64,000 bases of DNA. Source: Balanoglossus misakiensis. Taxonomy: Eukaryota > Hemichordata. Positions 23,201 through 33,316 of this stretch are shown here, piece by piece. The position numbers were made by a program, and so were the translations under genes. The notes under the pieces were generated by a model. That model ran no database searches, was not told the DNA's origin, and was given only the letters and a program-made list of their open reading frames with translations. The stretch lies in contig CM082591.2 in NCBI GenBank assembly GCA_040954595.2, forward strand, positions 9,610,001 to 9,674,000. Reading direction: 5' to 3'. The first letter of the stretch is position 1, and each line of letters starts with the position of its first letter.

Positions 23201-26200
23201 GACGCAAAGGTTGACCCCACCAAACACTCAAAATTAATGGGCACGACACTGGCCACTAGCTCTGGCCTGGTTAATCAATGCTGACGCAAAGGTTGACCCC
23301 ACCAAACACTCAAAATTAATGGGCACGACACTGGCCACTAGCTCTGGCCTGGTTAATCAATGCTGACGCAAAGGTTGACCCCACCAAACACTCAAAATTA
23401 ATGGGCACGACACTGGCCACTAGCTCTGGGCTGGTTAATCAATGTTGACGCAAAGGTTGACCCCACCAAACACACAAAATTAATGGGCACGACACTGGCC
23501 ACTAGCTCTGCATGGCCTGGTTAATCAATGTTGACGCAAAGGTTGACCCCACCAAACACTCAAAATTAATGGGCACGACACTGGCCACTAGCTCTGCATG
23601 GCCTGGTTAATTAATGTTGACGCAAAGGTTGACCCCACCAAACACTCAAAATTGATGGGCACGACACTGGCCACTAGCTCTGCATGGCCTGGTTAATCAA
23701 TGTTGACGCAAAGGTTGACCCCACCAAACACTCAAAATTGATGGGCACGACACTGGCCACTAGCTCTGCATGGCCTGGTTAATCAATGTTGACGCAAAGG
23801 TTGACCCCACCAAACACTCAAAATTGATGGGCACGACACTGGCCACTAGCTCTGGCCTGGCTAATCAATGTTGACGCAAAGGTTGACCCCACCAAACACT
23901 CAAAATTGATGGGCACGACACTGGCCACTAGCTCTGCATGGCCTGGCTAACCAAGGTTGACGCAAAGGTTGACCCCACCAAACACTCAAAATTAATGGGC
24001 ACGACACTGGCCACTAGCTCTGCATGGCCTGGTTAATCAATGTTGACGCAAAGGTTGACCCCACCAAACACTCAAAATTAATGGGCACGACACTGGCCAC
24101 TAGCTCTGCATGGCCTGGTTAATCAATGTTGACGCAAAGGTTGACCCCACCAAACACTCAAAATTGATGGGCACGACACTGGCCACTAGCTCTGCATGGC
24201 CTGGTTAATCAATGTTGACGCAAAGGTTGACCCACCAAACACTCAAAATTGATGGGCACGACACTGGCCACTAGCTCTGCATGGCCTGGTTAATCAATGT
24301 TGACGCAAAGGTTGACCCCACCAAACACTCAAAATTGATGGGCACGACACTGGCCACTAGCTCTGGCCTGGCTAATCAATGTTGACGCAAAGGTTGACCC
24401 CACCAAACACTCAAAATTGATGGGCACGACACTGGCCACTAGCTCTGCATGGCCTGGCTAACCAAGGTTGACGCAAAGGTTGACCCCACCAAACACTCAA
24501 AATTAATGGGCAGGACACTGGCCACTAGCTCTGGCCTGGTTAATCAATGCTGACGCAAAGGTTGACCCCACCAAACACTCAAAATTAATGGGCACGACAC
24601 TGGCCACTAGCTCTGGCCTGGTTAATCAATGCTGACGCAAAGGTTGACCCCACCAAACACTCAAAATTAATGGGCACGACACTGGCCACTAGCTCTGGCC
24701 TGGTTAATCAATGCTGCCGCAAACGTTGACCCCACCAAACACTCAAAATTAATGGGCACGACACTGGCCACTAGCTCTGCATGGCCTGGTTAATCAATGT
24801 TGACGCAAAGGTTGACCCCACCAAACACTCAAAATTAATGGGCGCGACACTGGCCACTAGCTCTGCATGGCCTGGTTAATCAATGTTGACGCAAAGGTTG
24901 ACCCCACCAAACACTCAAAATTGATGGGCACGACACTGGCCACTAGCTCTGCATGGGCTGGTTAATCAATGTTGACGCAAAGGTTGACCCCACCAAACAC
25001 TCAAAATTGATGGGCACGACACTGGCCACTAGCTCTGCATGGCCTGGTTAATCAATCTTGACGCAATGGTTGACCCCACCAAACACTCAAAATTAATGGG
25101 CACGACACTGGCCACTAGCTCTGGCCTGGTTAATCAATGCTGACGCAAAGGTTGACCCCACCAAACACTCAAAATTAATGGGCACGACACTGGCCACTAG
25201 CTCTGGCCTGGTTAATCAATGCTGACGCAAAGGTTGACCCCACCAAACACTCAAAATTAATGGGCACGACACTGGCCACTAGCTCTGGCCTGGTTAATCA
25301 ATGCTGACGCAAAGGTTGACCCCACCAAACACTCAAAATTAATGGGCACGACACTGGCCACTAGCTCTGCATGGCCTGGTTAATCAATGTTGACGCAAAG
25401 GTTGACCCCACCAAACACTCAAAATTAATGGGCACGACACTGGCCACTAGCTCTGCATGGCCTGGTTAATCAATGTTGACGCAAAGGTTGACCCCACCAA
25501 ACACTCAAAATTGATGGGCACGACACTGGCCACTAGCTCTGCATGGCCTGGTTAATCAATGTTGACGCAAAGGTTGACCCCACCAAACACTCAAAATTGA
25601 TGGGCAAGACACTGGCCACTAGCTCTGCATGGCCTGGTTAATCAATGTTGACGCAAAGGTTGACCCCACCAAACACTCAAAATTGATGGGCACGACACTG
25701 GCCACTAGCTCTGGCCTGGCTAATCAATGTTGACGCAAAGGTTGACCCCACCAAACACTCAAAATTGATGGGCACGACACTGGCCACTAGCTCTGCATGG
25801 CCTGGCTAACCAAGGTTGACGCAAAGGTTGACCCCACCAAACACTCAAAATTAATGGGCACGACACTGGCCACTAGCTCTGCATGGCCTGGTTAATCAAT
25901 GTTGACGCAATGGTTGACCCCACCAAACACTCAAAATTGATGGGCACGACACTGGCCACTAGCTCTGCATGGCCTGGTTAATCAATGTTGACGCAAAGGT
26001 TGACCCCACCAAACACTCAAAATTGATGGGCACGACACTGGCCACTAGCTCTGCATGGCCTGGTTAATCAATGTTGACGCAAAGGTTGACCCCACCAAAC
26101 ACTCAAAATTGATGGGCACGACACTGGCCACTAGCTCTGCATGGCCTGGTTAATCAATGTTGACGCAAAGGTTGACCCCACCAAACACTCAAAATTGATG

Positions 26201-28287
26201 GGCACGACACTGGCCACTAGCTCTGGCCTGGCTAATCAATGTTGACGCAAAGGTTGACCCCACCAAACACTCAAAATTGATGGGCACGACACTGGCCACT
26301 AGCTCTGCATGGCCTGGCTAACCAAGGTTGACGCAAAGGTTGACCCCACCAAACACTCAAAATTAATGGGCAGGACACTGGCCGCTAGCTCTGGCCTGGT
26401 TAATCAATGCTGAGGCAAAGGTTGACCCCACCAAACACTCAAAATTAATGGGCACGACACTGGCCACTAGCTCTGGCCTGGTTAATCAATGCTGACGCAA
26501 AGGTTGACCCCACCAAACACTCAAAATTAATGGGCACGACACTGGCCACTAGCTCTGCATGGCCTGGTTAATCAATGTTGACGCAAAGGTTGACCCCACC
26601 AAACACTCAAAATTGATGGGCACGACACTGGCCACTAGCTCTGCATGGCCTGGTTAATCAATGTTGACGCAAAGGTTGACCCCACCAAACACTCAAAATT
26701 GATGGGCACGACACTGGCCACTAGCTCTGGCCTGGCTAATCAATGTTGACGCAAAGGTTGACCCCACCAAACACTCAAAATTGATGGGCACGACACTGGC
26801 CACTAGCTCTGCATGGCCTGGCTAACCAAGGTTGACGCAAAGGTTGACCCCACCAAACACTCAAAATTAATGGGCAGGACACTGGCCACTAGCTCTGGCC
26901 TGGTTAATCAATGCTGAGGCAAAGGTTGACCCCACCAAACACTCAAAATTAATGGGCACGACACTGGCCACTAGCTCTGGCCTGGTTAATCAATGCTGAC
27001 GCAAAGGTTGACCCCACCAAACACTCAAAATTAATGGGCACGACACTGGCCACTAGCTCTGGCCTGGTTAATCAATGCTGCCGCAAAGGTTGACCCCACC
27101 AAACACTCAAAATTAATGGGCACGGCACTGGCCACTAGCTCTGGCCTGGTTAATCAATGTTGACGCAAAGGTTGACCCCACCAAACACTCAAAATTAATG
27201 GGCACGACACTGGCCACTAGCTCTGCATGGCCTGGTTAATCAATGTTGACGCAAAGGTTGACCCCACCAAACACTCAAAATTAATGGGCGCGACACTGGC
27301 CACTAGCTCTGCATGGCCTGGTTAATCAATGTTGACGCAAAGGTTGACCCCACCAAACACTCAAATTTGATGGGCACGACACTGGCCACTAGCTCTGCAT
27401 GGGCTGGTTAATCAATGTTGACGCAAAGGTTGACCCCACCAAACACTCAAAATTGATGGGCACGACACTGGCCACTAGCTCTGCATGGCCTGGTTAATCA
27501 ATCTTGACGCAATGGTTGACCCCACCAAACACTCAAAATTAATGGGCACGACACTGGCCACTAGCTCTGCATGGGCTGGTTAATCAATGTTGACGCAAAG
27601 GTTGACCCAACCAAACACTCAAAATTGATGGGCACGACACTGGCCACTAGCTCTGGCCGGGCTAATCAATGTTGACGCAAAGGTTGACCACACCAAACAC
27701 TCAAAATTGATGGGCACGACACTGGCCACTAGCTCTGCATGGCCTGGTTAATCAATGTTGACACAAAGGTTGACCCCACCAAACACTCAAAATTGATGGG
27801 CATGTCACTGGCCACTAGCTCTGCATGGCCTGGTTAATCAAGGTTGACGCAAAGGTTGACCCCACCAAACACTCAAAATTGATGGACACGACACTGGCCA
27901 CTAGCTCTGCATGGCCTGGTTAATCAATGTTGACACAAAGGTTGACCCCACCAAACACTCAAAATTGATGGGCACGACACTGGCCACTAGCTCTGCATGG
28001 CCTGGTTAATCAATGTTGACGCAAAGGTTGACCCCACCAAACACTCAAAATTGATGGGCACGACACTGGCCACTAGCTCTGCATGGCCTGGTTAATCAAT
28101 GTTGACGCAAAGGTTGACCCCACCAAACACTCAAAATTGATGGGCACAACACTGGCCACTAGCTCTGCATGGCCTGGTTAATCAATGTTGACACAAAGGT
28201 TGACCCCACCAAACACTCAAAATTGATGGGCACGACACTGGCCACTAGCTCTGCATGGCCTGGTTAATCAATGTTGACGCAAAGGTT
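11258..28287 (+). repeat. 17 kb satellite array, about 200 monomers of 82/86 bp
   Basis: Head-to-tail monomers reading GTTGACCCCACCAAACACTC, AAAATTAATGGGCACGACAC, TGGCCACTAGCTCTGGCCTG, GTTAATCAATGCTGACGCAA, AG. Spacing measured between successive GACCCC sites is 82 bp for the form with CTCTGGCCTGG and usually GCTGACGC. It is 86 bp for the form with CTCTGCATGGCCTGG and usually GTTGACGC. It is 78 bp at the far left where the CTAG block is absent. The forms occur in runs and in mixed blocks. Array length divided by mean monomer gives roughly 200 copies. No interruption by unrelated DNA is seen. The left edge is degenerate (about 11258-11346); the right edge joins the 2.5 kb array inside GGTTTGGTTACAG. 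Frames that stay open through parts of it are by-products of periodicity. Typical of heterochromatic satellite. Confidence 0.96.
19221..27560 (+). repeat. Higher-order repeat organisation within the satellite
   Basis: Rare variants recur at long intervals. The marker CAATCTTGACGCAATGG lies at about 19221, 21080, 23111, 25052 and 27498 (spacings about 1859, 2031, 1941 and 2446). A one-base deletion, GGTTGACCCACCAAAC, lies at about 20431, 22290 and 24231 (spacings 1859 and 1941). GGGCAGGACACTGG and CTAACCAAGGTTGACG also recur once or more per block. The order of long and short monomers around each marker is largely the same. This shows multi-monomer blocks of about 22-29 monomers duplicated as units. 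Confidence 0.8.
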
Positions 28288-29177
28288 TGGTTACAGTCTA
28301 GAATTTCATGCCACCCCTTATGGTCATATTATTCTTGGTAGGCAAAAGTGACAAGTAGTCAAGTTTCAACACAGGCAACATTTTTTACAAACAAACCACA
28401 AAGAAGACATCAAAAGGGAGAGAATTATAGAATGGTCAATGTGTGAAAAGTTAAGATACGTAAAGTGGCCCGGTTTAACATTAACTCATCGACTTCATAT
28501 CGTCTTCATGCCATGGTTTTTGCCTGCCCTGAAAGTTCTTGTAGTTGCAGAAGTGGTTTTGACAGAAAGAATTTAGTCTTCCGGGATGTTTGTGATTATT
28601 TGAACACCAGACAATACAATGCAACCTTGACTTCCAAAATACTTACCGGCATTGCATTATCTTACCATGGTTAGGCCTACAGTGAACAAATTTTCAACAA
28701 TATTTTCTGAGTTACCGCTGATATTTGTTTTGTAGTATGGATATTAAATTATACATCCCGATACAAAACCGAATGTTATAGAATCCTTCCTGAGTGATAT
28801 TGAAAAAATTACCAGAATGCTACCGCCTAATCTATGGTTAGGGTTATTGCTATTATTTTATATCAGTAATCGACTTTGTGTATATCAATGTCATTTTCAT
28901 AACGAAAATGAACTCGAGTCTAATGTAAACGTTACGAATTGATCGAAAGGCGCACTGATGAATGTTAACACGAGTGCGCAGTGACAAGACATGCATCGTG
29001 CATGACAGTGACAACAGTTCCTATAGAGCAGTTAAAAAATAAGCCGGCCGTCCGTAAATTTATCAGCTATATTTTTTTTTATTTAGTCACGTTTTCCCTG
29101 TTGCATGCTATTAATTCAGGGGCCAGTTTTAGCAGTGCTCTATTGAGTACTTTCGTATCGATGGATTGATCTCTCGT

Positions 29178-29193
29178 CCAATCAGAATGGCGG
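29178..29193 (+). promoter_or_regulatory. CCAAT-box-like motif in every macrosatellite unit (unit 1 copy)
   Basis: CCAATCAGAATGGCGG combines an NF-Y-type CCAATCAG with a YY1-like ATGGCGG. It is unchanged in all 14 units (for example 31693 in unit 2). A pyrimidine-rich acceptor-like tract ending TTATAG lies about 120 bp downstream. This is motif resemblance only; no gene or transcript is attached to it. Confidence 0.2.
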
Positions 29194-29469
29194 ATGGTAG
29201 CATGATCCGACATATTGCGTATTACAATAGGGCTTCCTCATACAGGTCAGAACGGAGAGGTCATTCCTTTTATTTTAGGACGTCTCAGCTCCTTTATCTT
29301 TTCTGTTATAGTGTTAAAGAAATCAAACAGTTTTGTTTTGGCCAGTAAACACCGGTGGATTAACTCTTAAGTCCATCGTGCATCCAAACGCAGTCGAGTC
29401 GGTTTGGTCATTGTTTATGCGACAGTAAATGCCAAATGTGACAGAAGCATCATATTAAATGAGATAGAA

Positions 29470-29524
29470 TACACAAACAAACAAACATACGAATAAACAA
29501 ACAGGCAAACAAACAAACAAACAA
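29470..29524 (+). repeat. (CAAA)n microsatellite in each macrosatellite unit (unit 1 copy)
   Basis: Imperfect CAAA tract interrupted by CATACGAATAAA and CAGG. Copy number differs between units: one more CAAA in units 4 and 14, fewer in unit 10. It sits immediately left of the Harbinger-type element. Confidence 0.85.
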
Positions 29525-29530
29525 CCATTA

Positions 29531-29783
29531 GGGACTGTTCAGAATTTACTTCCAAGTTGGGGATGGAGGATTTTTTATTTTCCTGGTGATTTTTTTCCAT
29601 GGTCTCCCCTAGTAAATTGTGGAGGAAATATGTGGTCCCTCCTTAAATTTCCTGGGGGTTTTCCATGGTCCCCCTATTGTGACTTTTATGTCTAGTCTCC
29701 CCTAATTTGTCTTGGAGAAAATGGGTGGTCCCCCCCCCTTCTGAAAATTCTCCGCCCCCTGGAAGTAAATTCTGAACAGTCCC
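29531..29783. mobile_element. Harbinger-type miniature element (unit 1 copy; one per unit)
   Basis: 253 bp. Ends are perfect inverted repeats of 24 bp starting GGGACTGTTCAGAATTTACT. Flanked by TTA at 29528-29530 and 29784-29786. The GGGACTGTT start and TTA duplication are characteristic of PIF/Harbinger elements. The interior has GGTCTCCCCTAGT/TAGTCTCCCCTAA repeats and a C run whose length varies between units. A 61-codon minus-strand frame with an ATG lies inside but is just TIR and interior sequence. Other copies: 32046-32298, 34556-34806, 37044-37296, 39540-39780, 43233-43483, 45747-45997, 48261-48510, 50773-51027, 58244-58496, 60761-61012, 63280-63535, plus two damaged ones listed separately. 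The same position in all units means that it was present before amplification. Confidence 0.85.
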
Positions 29784-29887
29784 TTATTAAAGCCAACAGC
29801 TAGCACCCTGGCTTCTCTGCCAGAGGAGCGATAACATCGACAAAATGCAGATACACAAGAAATGAGCACTTTATTCCACAAGTGAAG

Positions 29888-29975
29888 TAGTCTGTTCCCT
29901 GCCCCATTCCCACCGCTGGCTGCGCCCTTTAGCGTAGCGCCGATGGCAGTGGGAATGGGGCAGGGGACCAGACTA
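29888..29975. mobile_element. 88 bp foldback element with 9 bp target duplication (unit 1 copy; one per unit)
   Basis: The left arm TAGTCTGTTCCCTGCCCCAT pairs with the right arm ending ATGGGGCAGGGGACCAGACTA; arms of about 27 bp with one or two mismatches surround a GC-rich centre (GGCTGCGCCC...GTAGCGCCGATGGC). The flanks are direct repeats CAAGTGAAG at 29879-29887 and 29976-29984. A 9 bp duplication fits Mutator-like foldback elements, but no transposase is present to confirm it. Other copies: 32398-32485, 34911-34998, 37401-37488, 39885-39972, 43588-43675, 46102-46189, 48615-48702, 51132-51219, 53639-53726, 56085-56172, 58601-58688, 61117-61204, 63640-63727. Confidence 0.65.
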
Positions 29976-30806
29976 CAAGTGAAGAACCCCAGTAACAGAC
30001 GTAACGAACAAACAAACTACATGTACTAACAACAAAGCAAGAAAAGTGTCAAGCGTCGTCAAAGAAAACGAAAAAGTTCTAGCATGGTTGGTAAAAGTTA
30101 TTGGTAGAAAACGAATAGGGCCTTCTACAAATGACGTCTCAGACCCGCAAACGCCACCAGAACACAAAACACATGCACAGAACAGTTTAAGCCGGTTGTT
30201 GTATGGAGCAGCAATAATCTGCGGTTGGGCCGTCGTAGATTTTCGCTGGTGGTGAAAATAAATAAAACACGATCGATGTTCGATTTATTCCAGATCACAT
30301 GCGTTTACGGCCAGGAGAGAGCATAAAAGTCTTCAAATGACCATGTGGTGGCGCACTTTTTCCGATTGGCTGTATTTCAATTTGTTCGTGGTAAATTAAT
30401 TTTGTAGAGGTGACCGGCACTGAAGCTCTTAGCTAGGATGAGGTGGGATGGAAAAGTGCCCCATTTTAGCTGTTTTAAAATATACGACTTTTTATAGACA
30501 AAAGGAAAATAAAACAAGCGCAAAAACATACCAAACCTAGTTTTATTAATTAAAAACAAAATTGCTGAGTAAAGGTTTTCATGTGGGCATTCACTTTGAA
30601 CTTGCTAAATTAATTTAAAGAGACAACGTCGCTCTCTCTTTGTCCTTTTGCGATGATAGAATGCTTGCTTGAAGTCTCTCGTGCAATAAATGATGTCGAT
30701 TCATACATGTATGGATGGTGTATAGGTGGTCGGAATTTACATGTCTTTGCCACGACCAAACCAACAACACGTAAAATCAAAGTTTGGGTCATGAAATCGA
30801 GTTTTG

Positions 30807-33316
30807 TTACAGTCTAGAATTTCATGCCACCCCTTATGGTCATATTATTCTTGGTAGGCAAAAGTGACAAGTAGTCAAGTTTCAACACAGGCAACATTTT
30901 TTACAAACAAACCACAAAGAAGACATCAAAAGGGAGAGAATTATAGAATGGTCAATGTGTGAAAAGTTAAGATACGTAAAGTGGCCGGGTTCAACATTAA
31001 CTCATCGACTTCATATCGTCTTCATGCCATGGTTTTTGCCTGCCCTGAAAGTTCTTGTCGTTGCAGAAGTGGTTTTGACAGAAAGAATTTAGTCTTCCGG
31101 GATGTTTGTGATTATTTGAACACCAGACAATACAATGCAACCTTGACTTCCAAAATACTTACCGGCATTGCATTATCTTACCATGGTTAGGCCTACAGTG
31201 AACAAATATTCAACAATATTTTCTGAGTTACCGCTGATATTTGTTTTGTAGTATGGATATTAAATTATACATCCCGATACAAAACAGAATGTTATAGAAT
31301 CCTTCCTGAGTGATATTGAAAAAATTACCGGAATGCTACCGCCTAATCTATGGTTAGGGTTATTGCTATTATTTTATATCAGTAATCGACTTTGTGTATA
31401 TCAATGTCATTTTCATAACGAAAATGAACTCGAGTCTAATGTAAACGTTACGAATTGATCGAAAGGCGCTCTGATGAATGTTAACACGAGTGCGCAGTGA
31501 CAAGACATGCATCGTGCATGACAGTGACAACAGTTCCTATAGAGCAGTTAAAAAATAAACCGGCCGTCCGGAAATTTATCAGCTATATTTTTTTTATTTA
31601 GTCACGTTTTCCCTGTTGCATGCTATTAATTCAGGGGCCAGTTTTAGCAGTGCTCTATTGAGTACTTTCGTATCGATGGATTGATCTCTCGTCCAATCAG
31701 AATGGCGGATGGTAGCATGATCCGACATATTGCGTATTACAATAGGGCTTCCTCATACAGGTCAGAACGGAGAGGTCATTCCTTTTATTTTAGGACGTCT
31801 CAGCTCCTTTGTCTTTTCTGTTATAGTGTTAAAGAAATCAAACAGTTTTGTTTTGGCCGGTAAACACCGATGGATTAACTCTTAAGTCCATCGTGCATCC
31901 AAACGCAGTCGAGTCGGTTTGGTCATTGTTTATGCGACAGTAAATGCCAAATGTGACAGAAGCATCATATTAAATGAGATAGAATACACAAACAAACAAA
32001 CATACGAATAAACAAACAGGCAAACAAACAAACAAACAACCATTAGGGACTGTTCAGAATTTACTTCCAAGTTGGGGATGGAGGATTTTTTATTTTCCTG
32101 GTGATTTTTTTCCATGGTCTCCCCTAGTAAATTGTGGAGGAAATATGTGGTCCCTCCTTAAATTTCCTGGGGGTTTTCCATGGTCCCCCTATTGTGACTT
32201 TTATGTCTAGTCTCCCCTAATTTGTCTTGGAGAAAATGGGTGGTCCCCCCCCCCTCTGAAAATTCTCCGCCCCCTGGAAGTAAATTCTGAACAGTCCCTT
32301 ATTAAAGCCAACAGCTAGCAGCTTCTCTGCCAGAGGAGCGATAACATCGACAAAATGCAGATACACAAGAAATGAGCACTTTATTCCACAAGTGAAGTAG
32401 TCTGTTCCCTGTCCCATTCCCACCGCTGGCTGCGCCCTTTAGCGTAGCGCCGATGGCAGTGGGAATGGGGCAGGGGACCAGACTACAAGTGAAGAACCCC
32501 AGTAACAGACGTAACGAACAAACAAACTACATGTACTAACAACAAAGCAAGAAAAGTGTCAAGCGTCGTCAAAGAAAACGAAAAAGTTCTAGCATGGTTG
32601 GTAAAAGTTATTGGTAGAAAACGAATAGGGCCTTCTACAAATGACGTCTCAGACCCGCAAACGCCACCAGAACACAAAACACATGCACAGAACAGTTTAA
32701 GCCGGTTGTTGTATGGAGCAGCAATAATCTGCGGTTGGGCCGTCGTAGATTTTCGCTGGTGGTGAAAATAAATAAAACACGATCGATGTTCGATTTATTC
32801 CAGATCGCATGCGTTTACGGCCAGGAGAGAGCATAAAAGTCTTCAAATGACCATGTGGTGGCGCACTTTTTCCGATTGGCTGTATTTCAATTTGTTCGTG
32901 GTAAATTAATTTTGTGGAGGTGACCGGCACTGAAGCTCTTAGCTAGGATGAGGTGGGATGGAAAAATGCCCCATTTTAGCTGTTTTAAAATATACGACTA
33001 TTTATAGACAAAAGGAAAATAAAACAAGCGCAAAAACATACCAAACCTAGTTTTATTAATTAAAAACAAAATTGCTGAGTAAAGGTTTTCATGTGGGCAT
33101 TCACTTTGAACTTGCTAAATTAATTTAAAGAGACAAAGTCGCTCTCTCTTTGTCCTTTTGCGATGATAGAATGCTTGCTTGAAGTCTCTCGTGCAATAAA
33201 TGATGTCGATTCATACATGTATGGATGGTGTATAGGTGGTCGGAATTTACATGTCTTTGCCACGACCAAACCAACAACACGTAAAATCAAAATTTGGGTC
33301 ATGAAATCGAGTTTTG
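30807..33316 (+). repeat. Macrosatellite unit 2 (2510 bp)
   Basis: Complete unit. The Harbinger-type element is at 32046-32298 and the foldback at 32398-32485. It lacks CACCCTGG after CAGCTAG (reads CAGCTAGCAGCTTCTC near 32309), and has ACAAATATTCAACAA near 31203 where others have ACAAATTTTC. Confidence 0.95.

Larger units (their letters stand above)
28291..30806 (+). repeat. 2.5 kb macrosatellite unit 1 (left edge, 2516 bp)
   Basis: I phase units at TTACAGTCTAGAATTTCATG. Internal map from the unit start: short open frames and AT-rich DNA to about +885; CCAATCAGAATGGCGG at +887; a (CAAA)n tract at about +1179; a Harbinger-type element at +1240; an 88 bp foldback at +1597; a reverse CCAAT (GATTGGC) near +2072; then AT-rich DNA to the next unit. 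No gene, rRNA, snRNA, histone or tRNA is recognised in it. As the edge copy, unit 1 has private changes such as TGGCCCGGTTTAAC (others GGCCGGGTTCAAC), TTGTAGTTGCAG and AAAACCGAATG. It starts with the minority form TTTGGTTACAG. Confidence 0.95.

Noticed and set aside
11258-28287. CRISPR-like regular spacing
   Set aside because: Monomers abut directly with no unique spacers, unit length is far above CRISPR repeats, and the context is eukaryotic.
28465-32765. Recurring 60-69 codon frames in the macrosatellite units (for example 28465-28674, 30046-30255, 30981-31190)
   Set aside because: The plus-strand ones start at GTG or TTG. They stay open only because the units are nearly identical. Variants among units change amino acids, and the 29 bp deletion in units 4-5 shifts the first frame.
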